A stretch of 7,253 nucleotides of DNA from Paracoccaceae bacterium (GTDB lineage Bacteria > Pseudomonadota > Alphaproteobacteria > Rhodobacterales > Rhodobacteraceae), in the NCBI GenBank assembly GCA_007119835.1, contig SKOX01000013.1, forward strand, positions 1-7,253, written 5' to 3'. Both the position numbers and the translations under genes were made by a program. The notes under the pieces were generated by a model. The model ran no database searches. It saw only the letters and a program-made list of their open reading frames with translations, and was not told where the DNA came from. This document shows, piece by piece, positions 1-7,053 of this stretch (position 1 is its first letter; every line of letters begins with the position of its first letter).

Positions 1-1400
1 AGCACGAAGTAGCCTGTGGTGGCGTCGAGGGGATCGTCGCGGCGGTCGTACTGGGCGCGGGCGATCGGCCCGAAGGTGAGGAAGCGCCGCGTGCCGAAGG
101 CGTCCTCGACGCGCGAACGCTCGATCTCGAAGGTGAGGTCGCCGGTCAGCCGCGGCCCGAAGTCCCGGGTGAGGCCGAAGCGGAAGGTGACAGCGGTCTC
201 GCGGTAGGTCTCGAGGTCCTGCTGGCGGCCGACGAGCGACGTGACGAAGTTGGTGTCCGGGTTGAGCACGCCCGGCTGAACGTAGGTGACGCCGAGCTGG
301 TAGGTGAGGTCCTCGGGCACCGTCTCCGTGCCGATGCGCGCGATGGTCGCGTCGACGCGGAGCTGCTCGGCGCGGCCGCGAAGGTTGCGGTGAAGCCAGA
401 AGCCCTCGAGGCCGAGGCCGTCGAGCGTGCCGTAGGTCGCGCCGAAGCCGAAGGAGCGCGGCAGACGCTCCTCGACGCGCACGCCCATCGGCAGGCGGCC
501 GTCGGGACCGATCTCGTCGCCCTCGACGATCTGGACCAGCCGGAAGGTGCCGAGGCGGACGAGGCGAGCCTGGGCGGCTTCGATCTCCACGGGATCGAAC
601 CGGTCGCCCGCCTCGAGGTCGGCCATGTAGGCGATGAACTCGGGGTCGACCCGGCGCGTGCCGGAAACCGCGGTCGGGCCGTAGCGCGCGGGCGGGCCCG
701 GCTCGAGCACGAGGCGGGCCTCGAGCAGGTTGGTCGCATGGTCGGCGATGATCTCGCGGTCGACCTCGCGGGCCTTGGCGTGGCTGAGGGCGCGCCATTG
801 CGCGATGGAGAGCTCGGAGGCCGCGCCCACCGCTGCGGCGCGGGCGGTCGCGCCGACCGAGAAGCCGACTGCTTCCGGGTCCTCCTCGACCGGGCGGCCA
901 CGGCGGTCGACCCAAGGCGGCTCGTTGACGATCTCCGCCCTGCCGAAGCGGAACCGGGGTCCGGGATCGATGAGGATCTCGACCGGCACCTCCGGCGGCA
1001 GCGGTGCGGCGAGGGTGATGTCGGCGGCCTCCTGCCCGTCGATGCGGATGCTGATCTGCGCCCCGTAGTGGCCGGCGTTGTAGGCGGCCGCGAGGATGCG
1101 TCGGTAGTCGCCGCGGGCCTTGGCGATCAGCCCGGCCCGCCCGGAGGCGGGCGTCTCGCGATCGGCCCAGAGCGAGGAGGCGGCACGGAGCGCCTCGGCA
1201 AGCCCCTCGCGCTCGGTCGCGATCGCGACCGTGACGGTGTAGGGAACGGGGTCGATGACCTCGAACTCCTCGGGCGGGGGATCGCCCCAGAGCCGGATGC
1301 CGAAGATCGTGAGCCCGAGTGCCGGACCGGCCACGGCGAGCCCGCCGGCGACCAGAAGGGCGCCTAAGGCTGCGCGGTGCGCGGGACGACCCGTTCTCAT
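1..1400 (-). CDS. tamA: TamA-like autotransporter assembly outer membrane protein (Omp85/BamA superfamily), 3' end cut by window edge
   Basis: Translating the minus strand from the ATG at 1400 gives 466 codons with no stop before the window edge, so the C-terminal part is missing. Residues 1-29 look like a signal peptide (basic start, hydrophobic Ala/Leu/Gly core, PALG before the likely cut). About 50-310 is a soluble region fitting POTRA-type repeats; the last, near 240-310, has the typical pattern of G...VSGTRRVDPEFI followed by LVRLGTFRLVQI. From about 315 the sequence alternates like beta strands, and residues 451-464 (YDRRDDPLDATTGY) match the Asp-Arg-Asp-x-Pro...G signature at the start of many Omp85 barrels. 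The family inserts beta-barrel proteins and autotransporters into the outer membrane, usually with the inner-membrane-anchored partner TamB. AGG seven bases before the ATG is a plausible ribosome site. TamA rather than BamA is inferred from the few POTRA-like repeats and from recognised similarity to alphaproteobacterial TamA. Confidence 0.88.
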   Translation of the reverse strand, partial: MRTGRPAHRAALGALLVAGGLAVAGPALGLTIFGIRLWGDPPPEEFEVIDPVPYTVTVAIATEREGLAEALRAASSLWADRETPASGRAGLIAKARGDYRRILAAAYNAGHYGAQISIRIDGQEAADITLAAPLPPEVPVEILIDPGPRFRFGRAEIVNEPPWVDRRGRPVEEDPEAVGFSVGATARAAAVGAASELSIAQWRALSHAKAREVDREIIADHATNLLEARLVLEPGPPARYGPTAVSGTRRVDPEFIAYMADLEAGDRFDPVEIEAAQARLVRLGTFRLVQIVEGDEIGPDGRLPMGVRVEERLPRSFGFGATYGTLDGLGLEGFWLHRNLRGRAEQLRVDATIARIGTETVPEDLTYQLGVTYVQPGVLNPDTNFVTSLVGRQQDLETYRETAVTFRFGLTRDFGPRLTGDLTFEIERSRVEDAFGTRRFLTFGPIARAQYDRRDDPLDATTGYFV

Positions 1401-1427
1401 TGAAGTGCCTGCCTCGTTTTGCTGGTC

Positions 1428-1455
1428 AGGCTAGCGGTTTCATCGGCGGGAGCAA
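1428..1455 (-). promoter_or_regulatory. Candidate sigma70-type promoter for tamA
   Basis: On the minus strand TTGCTC (1455-1450) and TAGCCT (1433-1428) are separated by 16 bases, about 30 bases before the ATG at 1400. The first three bases of the -35 box and the TA...T frame of the -10 box match the consensus. The surrounding 189 bp gap separates tamA from the preceding sulfate-activation gene and is otherwise GC-rich without a clear hairpin plus T-run. This is pattern matching only. Confidence 0.35.
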
Positions 1456-1589
1456 GCCGAGCCGGGGGCGGCCCGGTCACTTTTGCCGTCTGAGGGGCAC
1501 GGGCGCCACGCTCGGGGCGCGGGGGAGGGGCCGTAAGGCGCCGACGCCGTTGCCGGGGAAGCGGCCACGCCTCCGGCCCCCTCTCAGTA

Positions 1590-3311
1590 TCAGGCCGCGC
1601 GGGCGGGGGCGCGGACGAGGCCCATGTTCTCCAGCTTCAGAAGCACCTGCTGCGCGCAGTAATCGACGTCGAAGCCCTCGGTTTCGAGGCGCAGCTCGGG
1701 CGTCTCGGGCGCCTCGTAAGGGTCGGAGATGCCGGTGAACTCCTTGATCTTGCCCTCGCGCGCGAGGCGGTAGAGGCCCTTGCGGTCGCGCCGCTCGCAC
1801 TCATCGAGCGAGGTTGCGACATGCACCTCGACGAAGGCGCCGTATTCCTCGATCATCTCGCGAACCCCGGCACGGGTGGCCGCATAGGGCGCGATCGGCG
1901 CGCAGATCGCGATGCCGCCGTTCTTGGTGATCTCGGACGCGACGTAGCCGATGCGGCGGATGTTGATGTCGCGGTGCTCCTTGGAGAAGCCGAGTTCGGA
2001 GGAGAGGTGCTTGCGCACCACGTCGCCGTCGAGGAGCGTGACCGGGCGGCCGCCCATCTCCATCAGCTTGACCATCAGGGCGTTGGCGACCGTCGACTTG
2101 CCCGAGCCCGAGAGGCCGGTGAAGAAGACGGTGAAGCCCTGGGCGGCCCGGGGCGGCTTGGTGCGGCGCAGCTCGTTCACCACGGCCGGGAAGGAGAACC
2201 ACTCGGGGATCTCCAGCCCCTCCTGCAGGCGGCGGCGCAGCTCGGTGCCGGAGATGTCGAGGATCGTCTCGCCCTCGGCAACCTCGTCACGCGGGAAATA
2301 CTGCGCCTTTTCCTGCACGTAGACCATCTGCTTGAAGTCGACCATCTCGACGCCGATTTCCGCCTCGTGCTTCTCGAAGAGCGTCTGGGCATCGTAGGGG
2401 CCGTAGAAGTCCTGGCCCTGGCTGTTCTTGCCCGGGCCGGCATGGTCGCGGCCGACGATCATGTGGGTGCAGCCGTGGTTGCGGCGGATGATCCCGTGCC
2501 AGACCGCCTCGCGCGGGCCGCCCATGCGCATGGCGAGGTTCAGGAGCGACAGGTGGGTGGTCTGGTGCGGGTACTGGTCGAGGACGGCCTCGTAGCATCG
2601 TACGCGGGTGAAGTGGTCGATGTCGCCGGGCCGGGTCATGCCGACGACCGGGTGGATCAGCAGGTTCGCCTCGGCCTCGCGGGCGGCGCGGAAGGTCAGC
2701 TCCTGGTGGGCGCGGTGCAGCGGGTTGCGGGTCTGGAAGGCGACGATCCGGCGCCAGCCGAGCTTGCGGAAAAAGGCGCGGAGCTCGTTGGGCGTGTCGC
2801 GGCGGGCCCGGAAGTCGTAGTGCACGGGCGGCTGGATGCCGGTGATCGGGCCGCCGATGCAGACGGGCCCGGCCTTGCGCGCGAGGTAGGCGACGCCGGG
2901 ATGGGCGGCGTCGCCGGTGCCGAAGACGGCCTCGGCCTCGGCGGCCCTGTCGGGCGTCCAGCGGTCGGTGACCGACAGGATGGCGAGGACGACGCCCTCC
3001 GGGTCGCGGAGCGCGATGTCCTGGCCGGGCTCGACGGAGGCCGCGAAGGCCTCGCTCACGTCGAGCGTGATCGGCATCGGCCAGAGCGTTCCGTCGGAAA
3101 GGCGCATCTCGGCGAGCACCGCGTCGTAGTCGGCGCGGCCCATGAAGCCCTTCAGTGGCTGGAAGCCGCCGTTCATCAGCAGTTCGAGGTCGCAGACCTG
3201 GCGTGGGGTGAGGTCCCAGGAGGCGAGCTCGCCCGCCTCGCGCCGGAGCTTGGTGGCGCTGTCGGCGGAGACGAAGAGCTCGGGGACGGGCGCGAGGTTC
3301 GATGGCATCAT
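1590..3311 (-). CDS. sat-cysC: Bifunctional sulfate adenylyltransferase / adenylylsulfate kinase (PAPS-forming fusion)
   Basis: This 573-residue cytoplasmic protein should turn sulfate plus ATP into APS, then phosphorylate APS to PAPS. Residues 1 to about 165 are the PUA-like N-terminal domain of ATP sulfurylases. About 175-385 is the catalytic domain, with the nucleotide-binding QTRNPLHRAH motif (193-202), GRDHAGPG (287-294) and ISGTELRRRL near 353-362. About 391-560 is an APS kinase with Walker A GLSGSGKST (399-407), DGD (428-430), the FTGISDPYE stretch near 525-533 and KGLYRLAREG. Both active sites look intact, unlike fungal sulfurylases whose kinase-like domain is regulatory only. The length and the sulfurylase-first order fit the Sat-CysC fusions of Aquifex and Rhodobacterales and are opposite to animal PAPS synthases. 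The reading frame stays open far upstream, but family similarity begins at the double Met; the ATG at 3311 has GGGA eight bases before it, and the ATG at 3308 is the alternative. A residue usually Ser in the IxPY motif is Ala here (474). No cysDN or cysH is visible nearby. Confidence 0.96.
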   Translation of the reverse strand: MMPSNLAPVPELFVSADSATKLRREAGELASWDLTPRQVCDLELLMNGGFQPLKGFMGRADYDAVLAEMRLSDGTLWPMPITLDVSEAFAASVEPGQDIALRDPEGVVLAILSVTDRWTPDRAAEAEAVFGTGDAAHPGVAYLARKAGPVCIGGPITGIQPPVHYDFRARRDTPNELRAFFRKLGWRRIVAFQTRNPLHRAHQELTFRAAREAEANLLIHPVVGMTRPGDIDHFTRVRCYEAVLDQYPHQTTHLSLLNLAMRMGGPREAVWHGIIRRNHGCTHMIVGRDHAGPGKNSQGQDFYGPYDAQTLFEKHEAEIGVEMVDFKQMVYVQEKAQYFPRDEVAEGETILDISGTELRRRLQEGLEIPEWFSFPAVVNELRRTKPPRAAQGFTVFFTGLSGSGKSTVANALMVKLMEMGGRPVTLLDGDVVRKHLSSELGFSKEHRDINIRRIGYVASEITKNGGIAICAPIAPYAATRAGVREMIEEYGAFVEVHVATSLDECERRDRKGLYRLAREGKIKEFTGISDPYEAPETPELRLETEGFDVDYCAQQVLLKLENMGLVRAPARAA

Positions 3312-3350
3312 GGGCGGGATCCCGATTGGGCTGTGGCATGCGGATGGCGG

Positions 3351-3379
3351 CAGGTAGCAGCAAGTCCGGATGCCGGCAA
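3351..3379 (-). promoter_or_regulatory. Candidate promoter for the sulfate-activation gene
   Basis: Minus-strand TTGCCG (3379-3374) and TACCTG (3356-3351) lie 17 bases apart, about 40 bases before the start at 3311. The -35 box is reasonable, the -10 box poor. It lies in the 112 bp gap after the CDP-alcohol gene, so sat-cysC could have its own promoter rather than depend on upstream transcription. I recognise no SAM riboswitch or other sulfur-responsive RNA in this gap. Confidence 0.25.
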
Positions 3380-3399
3380 CGAGGCCCTGTCCCGGAGCG

Positions 3400-3420
3400 G
3401 AAGAAAAGACCGTGGTCTCG
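3400..3420 (-). terminator. Weak terminator-like hairpin after the CDP-alcohol transferase gene
   Basis: Just past the stop codon at 3424 the minus strand reads GAGAC-CACG-GTCTTTTCTT. It can form a short stem (AGAC with GTCT, plus one G-T pair) with a four-base loop, followed by a T-rich run. The position is right for a Rho-independent terminator, but the stem is only 4-5 bp, so termination would be weak at best. Confidence 0.3.
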
Positions 3421-3423
3421 CGG

Positions 3424-4053
3424 CTAGCTGCGGTTGAGCGGAACACGGTTCGAGAACAGCCGGTATGCGAAGGCCATTCTTCCCAGGGCCGTGGCGACGC
3501 AGAGCAGGGCGAAGACAGTGGCGAGCCAGGGGAAGCTCGCCGGGAAGAGGCAGAGGGCCACGAAGAAGGCGATGGTCTCGCTGCCCTCGAGAAGGCCCGC
3601 GGAATGGTGGAAGCCCTTGAGGCGCCGGGGGTCTGCCGGCAGGTCGTGCTTCTCGGCCAGGATGGCGAAGCCCAGGAAGGAGGCGCCGTTGATGTAGAAG
3701 GACGCGAGAAGGAGGGCGCCGGCAAGGCCGTTCGCGGCCGGGTCGAGGGCGACGAAGGCGAGCGGGATCGCGGCGTAGAAGGCGAAGTCGGCGCAGATGT
3801 CGGCGTAGCCGCCGAAGGGCGAGGGGCCGACGGCCCGGGCCACGGCGCCGTCGAGGCCGTCGGCGAGGCGGCTGAGCCCGAGGAGGACGAGGGCGAGGAC
3901 GAACACGCCGGACGCGACGAGGCCCGCGGCGGCGAGGCCCAGGACGAGGCCCGCGAGCGTGACCGCATTGGCGGAGAAGCCTGCGGCGGCCAGCCGGCGC
4001 CCGGCGCGGTCGAGGAAGGGGTCGAGGCGGGGCTTGAGGATCGGGTCCAGCAC
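3424..4053 (-). CDS. CDP-alcohol phosphatidyltransferase family membrane protein
   Basis: The 209-residue product should be an inner membrane enzyme that moves a phosphatidyl or similar group from a CDP-alcohol to an acceptor alcohol. The family signature is present: D65-G-L-D68-G69-A-V-A72-R73, then G81-x3-D85-x3-D89, which supplies the metal-binding and catalytic Asp residues. There are seven residues between R73 and G81, against eight or nine in the PgsA/PssA consensus; I recall the same spacing in a YnjF-like subfamily. About six hydrophobic segments follow (near 29-62, 89-103, 108-133, 158-170 and 175-195), with LEGSETIAFF at 155-164 typical of that subfamily. The start is GTG at 4053, with only a weak GAGA ribosome site; the frame is open back to a stop at 4116 with no ATG. 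It lies 60 bp after the TRAP large subunit with no terminator visible, so read-through is likely. The acceptor substrate cannot be told from sequence. Confidence 0.9.
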   Translation of the reverse strand: MLDPILKPRLDPFLDRAGRRLAAAGFSANAVTLAGLVLGLAAAGLVASGVFVLALVLLGLSRLADGLDGAVARAVGPSPFGGYADICADFAFYAAIPLAFVALDPAANGLAGALLLASFYINGASFLGFAILAEKHDLPADPRRLKGFHHSAGLLEGSETIAFFVALCLFPASFPWLATVFALLCVATALGRMAFAYRLFSNRVPLNRS

Positions 4054-4113
4054 GGGGCGCGTCTCGTAGGAGTGGTGGCCGACAGGTGGCGCGCCGGCGG
4101 CAGGTGGAAAGGG

Positions 4114-5472
4114 TCAGCCGGCCAGGAGCCGGGGCAGCCAGAAGACCAGGCCCGGTGCGGCGAGGAGCAGGGCGACCCGGACGAGCTCGGCGCAGAAGAA
4201 GGGCATGGTGCCGAGGAAGGTGGCCGACATCGGCGTGTTCCGGGCGAGCGAGGAGATGATGTAGACGTTCATGCCGACCGGCGGCGTGATCAGACCGAGC
4301 TCGACCACGATCAGCGCGAGGATACCGAACCAGATCTTGAGCTCCTCCGTAGTCATGCCGAATCCCGCCTGGTCGGCGGTGACGAACATGCCACCGTTGA
4401 GCTCGACCAGCACCGGCCAGAAGAACGGGATGGCCAGCAGGATCATGGAGAGCGAGTCCATGAGGCATCCCAGCAGGATCAGCGCGACGAGAAGCAGGAT
4501 CAGGATGGTCATCGGCGCGAGGCCCGAGTCGGCGAGCCAGGCGGCCGTGGCCTGGGGCACGCCGCCGCGCGACATGAAGATCTTGAGAAGCTCGGCGCCG
4601 AACAGGATGAGGTAGATCATGCCGGTGGTCGAGGCGGTCTCGAGCAGCGAAGCGCGCAGGCCGGCGAACGTGATCAGCCGGCGCGCCGTGCCGTAGAGCC
4701 CGACGAGGGCGACGCCGATTGCGGCGGCCGGGGTGGGCGTGAAGAAGCCTGCGTAGATGCCGCCGATCACCAGGCCGAAGATCACCGCGACGGGAATGAC
4801 GCCGAGGGTGGCTGCGCGGAACTCGGCACGGTCGGCCGGCGTGCCGCGGGGGCCGGCGTCGGGACGGATCCAGACGTAGAGCGCGACGGTCAGGATGAAG
4901 AACAGGACGGCGATCAGGCCGGGGATGAGCGCCGCCGCGAACATCGTGACGACGTTCGCCTCGACGATGATCGCGTAGATCACGAGCACCACGGAGGGCG
5001 GGATCAGGATGCCGAGCACGCCGCCCGCAGCGAGCGTGCCGGTGGCGAGCGCGCCGGAATAGCGGTTGCGCTCGAGCTCGGGGAGCGCCACGCGGCCCAT
5101 GGTGGAGGCGGTGGCGAGCGACGAGCCGCAGACCGCGCCGAAGCCGGCGCAGGCGGCGATGGCCGACATCGCCACGCCGCCACGCAGCCAGCCCAGGTAG
5201 GCGCGGGCGGCGCGGAAGAGGTCCTGGGAGAGGCCGGCGCGGGTGGCGAGGGCGCCCATCAGGATGAACATCGGCACGACCGAGAGATCGTAGATCGAGA
5301 ACTGGCCGAAGGCGAGGGTCTTGAGCTGGTTGAGAAAGATTGTGGGCCCGCTCAGGATCACGATGCCGCCGCCGCCGACGAGGATCATCGCGTAGGCGAT
5401 GGGCATCCGGATGACGATCAGCCCGAAGAGCACGGCGAGGCCGATCAGGCCGGTCGTCAGGGCGTCGCCCAT
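4114..5472 (-). CDS. dctM: TRAP transporter large membrane subunit, DctM family
   Basis: This 452-residue polytopic protein is the ion-coupled transport channel of a TRAP system. Hydrophobic segments run from residue 5 to the C terminus, about twelve or more including re-entrant hairpins, and the length is close to the family's usual 425-450. Recognisable DctM features are AGFGAVCGSSLATASTMG (109-126), the GILIPPS hairpin (154-160), FFTPTPAAAIG (243-253), GCLMDSLSMILLAIPFFWPV (335-354) and GLITPPVGMNVY (393-404). The Ser/Thr/Pro-rich repeats near the two pseudo-symmetric halves correspond to the sodium- and substrate-site regions known from HiSiaQM structures. The start ATG at 5472 shares one base with the dctQ stop (TGATG), and no good ribosome site precedes it, so translation is probably coupled to dctQ. 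The longer open frame upstream of 5472 overlaps dctQ in another phase and is not used. The substrate is set by the binding protein and is unknown. Confidence 0.97.
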   Translation of the reverse strand: MGDALTTGLIGLAVLFGLIVIRMPIAYAMILVGGGGIVILSGPTIFLNQLKTLAFGQFSIYDLSVVPMFILMGALATRAGLSQDLFRAARAYLGWLRGGVAMSAIAACAGFGAVCGSSLATASTMGRVALPELERNRYSGALATGTLAAGGVLGILIPPSVVLVIYAIIVEANVVTMFAAALIPGLIAVLFFILTVALYVWIRPDAGPRGTPADRAEFRAATLGVIPVAVIFGLVIGGIYAGFFTPTPAAAIGVALVGLYGTARRLITFAGLRASLLETASTTGMIYLILFGAELLKIFMSRGGVPQATAAWLADSGLAPMTILILLLVALILLGCLMDSLSMILLAIPFFWPVLVELNGGMFVTADQAGFGMTTEELKIWFGILALIVVELGLITPPVGMNVYIISSLARNTPMSATFLGTMPFFCAELVRVALLLAAPGLVFWLPRLLAG

Positions 5473-6044
5473 CAGCCGCGGGCCGTGACGCGGGCGGATT
5501 CGGCGAGGGTCACGGCGGCGGCGAGCGCGAGCAGGACGAGCGATCCGACGATCGGCACGAAGGCCCACCAGATGCGGACCTGCAGGATCGTCGTCGCGTA
5601 GCCGAAGGCGCGCTGGTCGAGCAGGCCGAGATACATCCGCTGCGCCAGCAGGACGGCGAAGCCGAGCGCCACGAGCGAGGCGAGGAGCGCGAAGGCGGCG
5701 AGGGTCCGCCGCGAGGCCCCGGCGGTGAAGATGTCCGCGGTCACGTTGGCGCCCACCAGCTGGCAATAGGGCAGGAAGGCGAAGACGGCGACCGCGACGC
5801 CGACCTCGGTCAGCTCGAAGGCCCCGGCGAACGGCCGTCCCCCGAGCGCACGGGAGAAGACGGACCATGTGTTGACGGCGACGACCGCGAGCAGGAGAAC
5901 GCCGCCGGCGAGCGCCCAGGCCGTCGCCGCGCGCTCGACGAGGCGCGGGATGCCCCGCCGCGCCGGTACGGCGGGCCGCTCCGGAAGATCGCCCGCCGGC
6001 CCGGTCACGTCATTGGCCGCTCGAGTGGGCGTCGATTGCCGCAC
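5472..6044 (-). CDS. dctQ: TRAP transporter small membrane subunit, DctQ family
   Basis: The 190-residue product has four hydrophobic segments (about 42-64, 77-97, 115-135, 158-180), as expected of DctQ, which packs against the large subunit and helps dock the binding protein. The conserved pattern around VNTWSVFSRALGGRPFAGAFELTEVG (58-83), NVTADIF (100-106) and the Trp-rich QVRIWWAFVPIVGS (155-168) fits the family. The start is uncertain. GTG at 6044 has GAGG six bases before it and overlaps dctP by 35 bases; GTG at 6008 lies one base after the dctP stop and would remove only 12 residues of the hydrophilic N-terminal tail. I list the longer form because of its ribosome site. The gene sits between dctP and dctM and ends in a TGATG overlap with dctM, so one transcript is nearly certain. 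Confidence 0.93.
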   Translation of the reverse strand: MRQSTPTRAANDVTGPAGDLPERPAVPARRGIPRLVERAATAWALAGGVLLLAVVAVNTWSVFSRALGGRPFAGAFELTEVGVAVAVFAFLPYCQLVGANVTADIFTAGASRRTLAAFALLASLVALGFAVLLAQRMYLGLLDQRAFGYATTILQVRIWWAFVPIVGSLVLLALAAAVTLAESARVTARG

Positions 6045-7053
6045 GCGCGGCCTCGACGAGGGCGGCGCCGTCGATGCCCTGGGCCGAGACGTCCTCGACC
6101 CAGCGGTCGACGACCGGGGCGAGCGTGTCGAGGAAGGCCTGCGTCTCCTCCTCGCTCAGCACGACATGGGTGTTGCCCGCGGCGGTGATGAGCTCGATGC
6201 CCGCGTCGTCGTTGTCGCGCCAGATCTGGCCGACCTCGCGGAGCCAGTCCTCGTCCGAGGCATCGAGGAAGGCCTGCTGGATGTCCTCGGGCAGCGCATC
6301 CCACCGGTCGCGGTTCATCGACACCTGGAAGACGGTGGTGCCGAGGCGGGTCTTGTCGTGGCCCTCGATCTGGTAGCGCGTCTGTTCCTGGAGTCGCAGG
6401 GGCGCTGCCACCTCCCATGGGATGAGGGCGGCCTCGACCACGCCGCGCGCCATCGCCTGCGGCAGTTCCGGCACCGGCATCGCGACGGGATCGGCGCCCA
6501 GCGCCTCGATCACCCAGGCGCCGGTGCGCGAGGGCGTGCGGATCGTCATGCCTTGCGTGTCGGCGGGCGAGCGCACTTCGCGGTCGATGGTGTGGAGCGC
6601 GTTGCCGGTGTGGACGTGCATGAAGAGCACCTTAACGCCCGGGTTCTCCTCGGCCAGATGCTCGTCGAACATGTCGCGCATGGCGAGGTTCACCGCCGTC
6701 GGATCGTTGACGAAGATCGTCGGCAGCTCGAAGACCTCCGAGCGCGGGAAGAGGCCGGGGGTGTAACCGTTCACCGTCCAGACGATGTCGGCGATGCCGT
6801 CGCGCGCCTGAGCGATCAGCTCGGGCGGGCGGCCGCCGAGGGACATGCTGGGGTAGATCTCTATGGCGACGCGGCCGTCCGCGTTCTCCATCACCCGCTC
6901 CGCCCACGGCACGAGCATGGTCGTGTGGGACGGCGCGAGCTCCGACAGGAAGTGGTGGAACGTGAAGCTGTGCTCCTGCGCCGCCGCGCCGCCGGCGGCG
7001 AAGCTCGCGAGGGCGATCGCCGCGCCCGAGGCGAGGCGGTTGAAACTGGTCAT
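6010..7053 (-). CDS. dctP: TRAP transporter periplasmic substrate-binding protein, DctP family
   Basis: The 347-residue protein is the secreted receptor that delivers substrate to the DctQM membrane pair. Residues 1-25 form a signal peptide (MTSFNR, Ala-rich core, GGAAA before the likely cut at Q26). The mature part shows DctP hallmarks: SLGGRPPELIAQARDG (71-86), ADIVWTVNGYTPGLFPRSEVFELP (88-111), GMTIRTPSRTGAWVIEALGADPV (168-190), where R172 fits the conserved Arg that binds the substrate carboxylate, and MPVPELPQAMARGVVEAALIPWEV (192-215). The conserved Arg argues for a carboxylate or other organic anion, but the exact ligand cannot be read from sequence. The start at 7053 is chosen because it gives a proper signal peptide and has a strong GGAGGA site; the open frame continues upstream to 7239, but that extension is Arg/Pro-rich and unlike protein. 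The length is typical. It is the first gene of the transporter operon. Confidence 0.96.
   Translation of the reverse strand: MTSFNRLASGAAIALASFAAGGAAAQEHSFTFHHFLSELAPSHTTMLVPWAERVMENADGRVAIEIYPSMSLGGRPPELIAQARDGIADIVWTVNGYTPGLFPRSEVFELPTIFVNDPTAVNLAMRDMFDEHLAEENPGVKVLFMHVHTGNALHTIDREVRSPADTQGMTIRTPSRTGAWVIEALGADPVAMPVPELPQAMARGVVEAALIPWEVAAPLRLQEQTRYQIEGHDKTRLGTTVFQVSMNRDRWDALPEDIQQAFLDASDEDWLREVGQIWRDNDDAGIELITAAGNTHVVLSEEETQAFLDTLAPVVDRWVEDVSAQGIDGAALVEAARAAIDAHSSGQ

Noticed and set aside
390..1367. Plus-strand open frame opposite tamA, and the minus-strand Ser/Arg-rich frame at 146-901
   Set aside because: Both are out-of-phase shadows of the tamA frame. That frame carries a signal peptide, POTRA-like pattern and Omp85 signature, while these have only biased composition.
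1500..1589. GC-rich stretch after the sat-cysC stop as a possible terminator
   Set aside because: Only short, imperfect GGCC/GGGG pairings are visible and no T-run follows on the minus strand, so a Rho-independent terminator is not supported.
3315..3324. Perfect 10 bp palindrome CGGGATCCCG just before the sat-cysC start
   Set aside because: It is short, has no loop and overlaps the ribosome site. Palindromes of this size are expected by chance in GC-rich DNA, so I do not call an operator.
1821..3437. Long plus-strand open frame (538 codons) opposite the sulfate-activation gene
   Set aside because: It mirrors the confirmed Sat-CysC gene on the other strand. Its product is rich in Gly, Ala, Val, Asp and Arg with no recognisable domain, as expected from an antisense frame in GC-rich DNA.
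3312..3968. N-terminal extension of the Sat-CysC frame upstream to 3968
   Set aside because: The extension is Ser/Pro/Arg-rich, overlaps the CDP-alcohol gene in another phase, and family similarity begins only at 3311.
3370..5601. Very long plus-strand open frame (743 codons) opposite the CDP-alcohol and dctM genes
   Set aside because: The product is a low-complexity Glu/Gly/Asp/Arg/His-rich string, the complement of membrane-protein codons. The minus strand holds two clear families over the same span.
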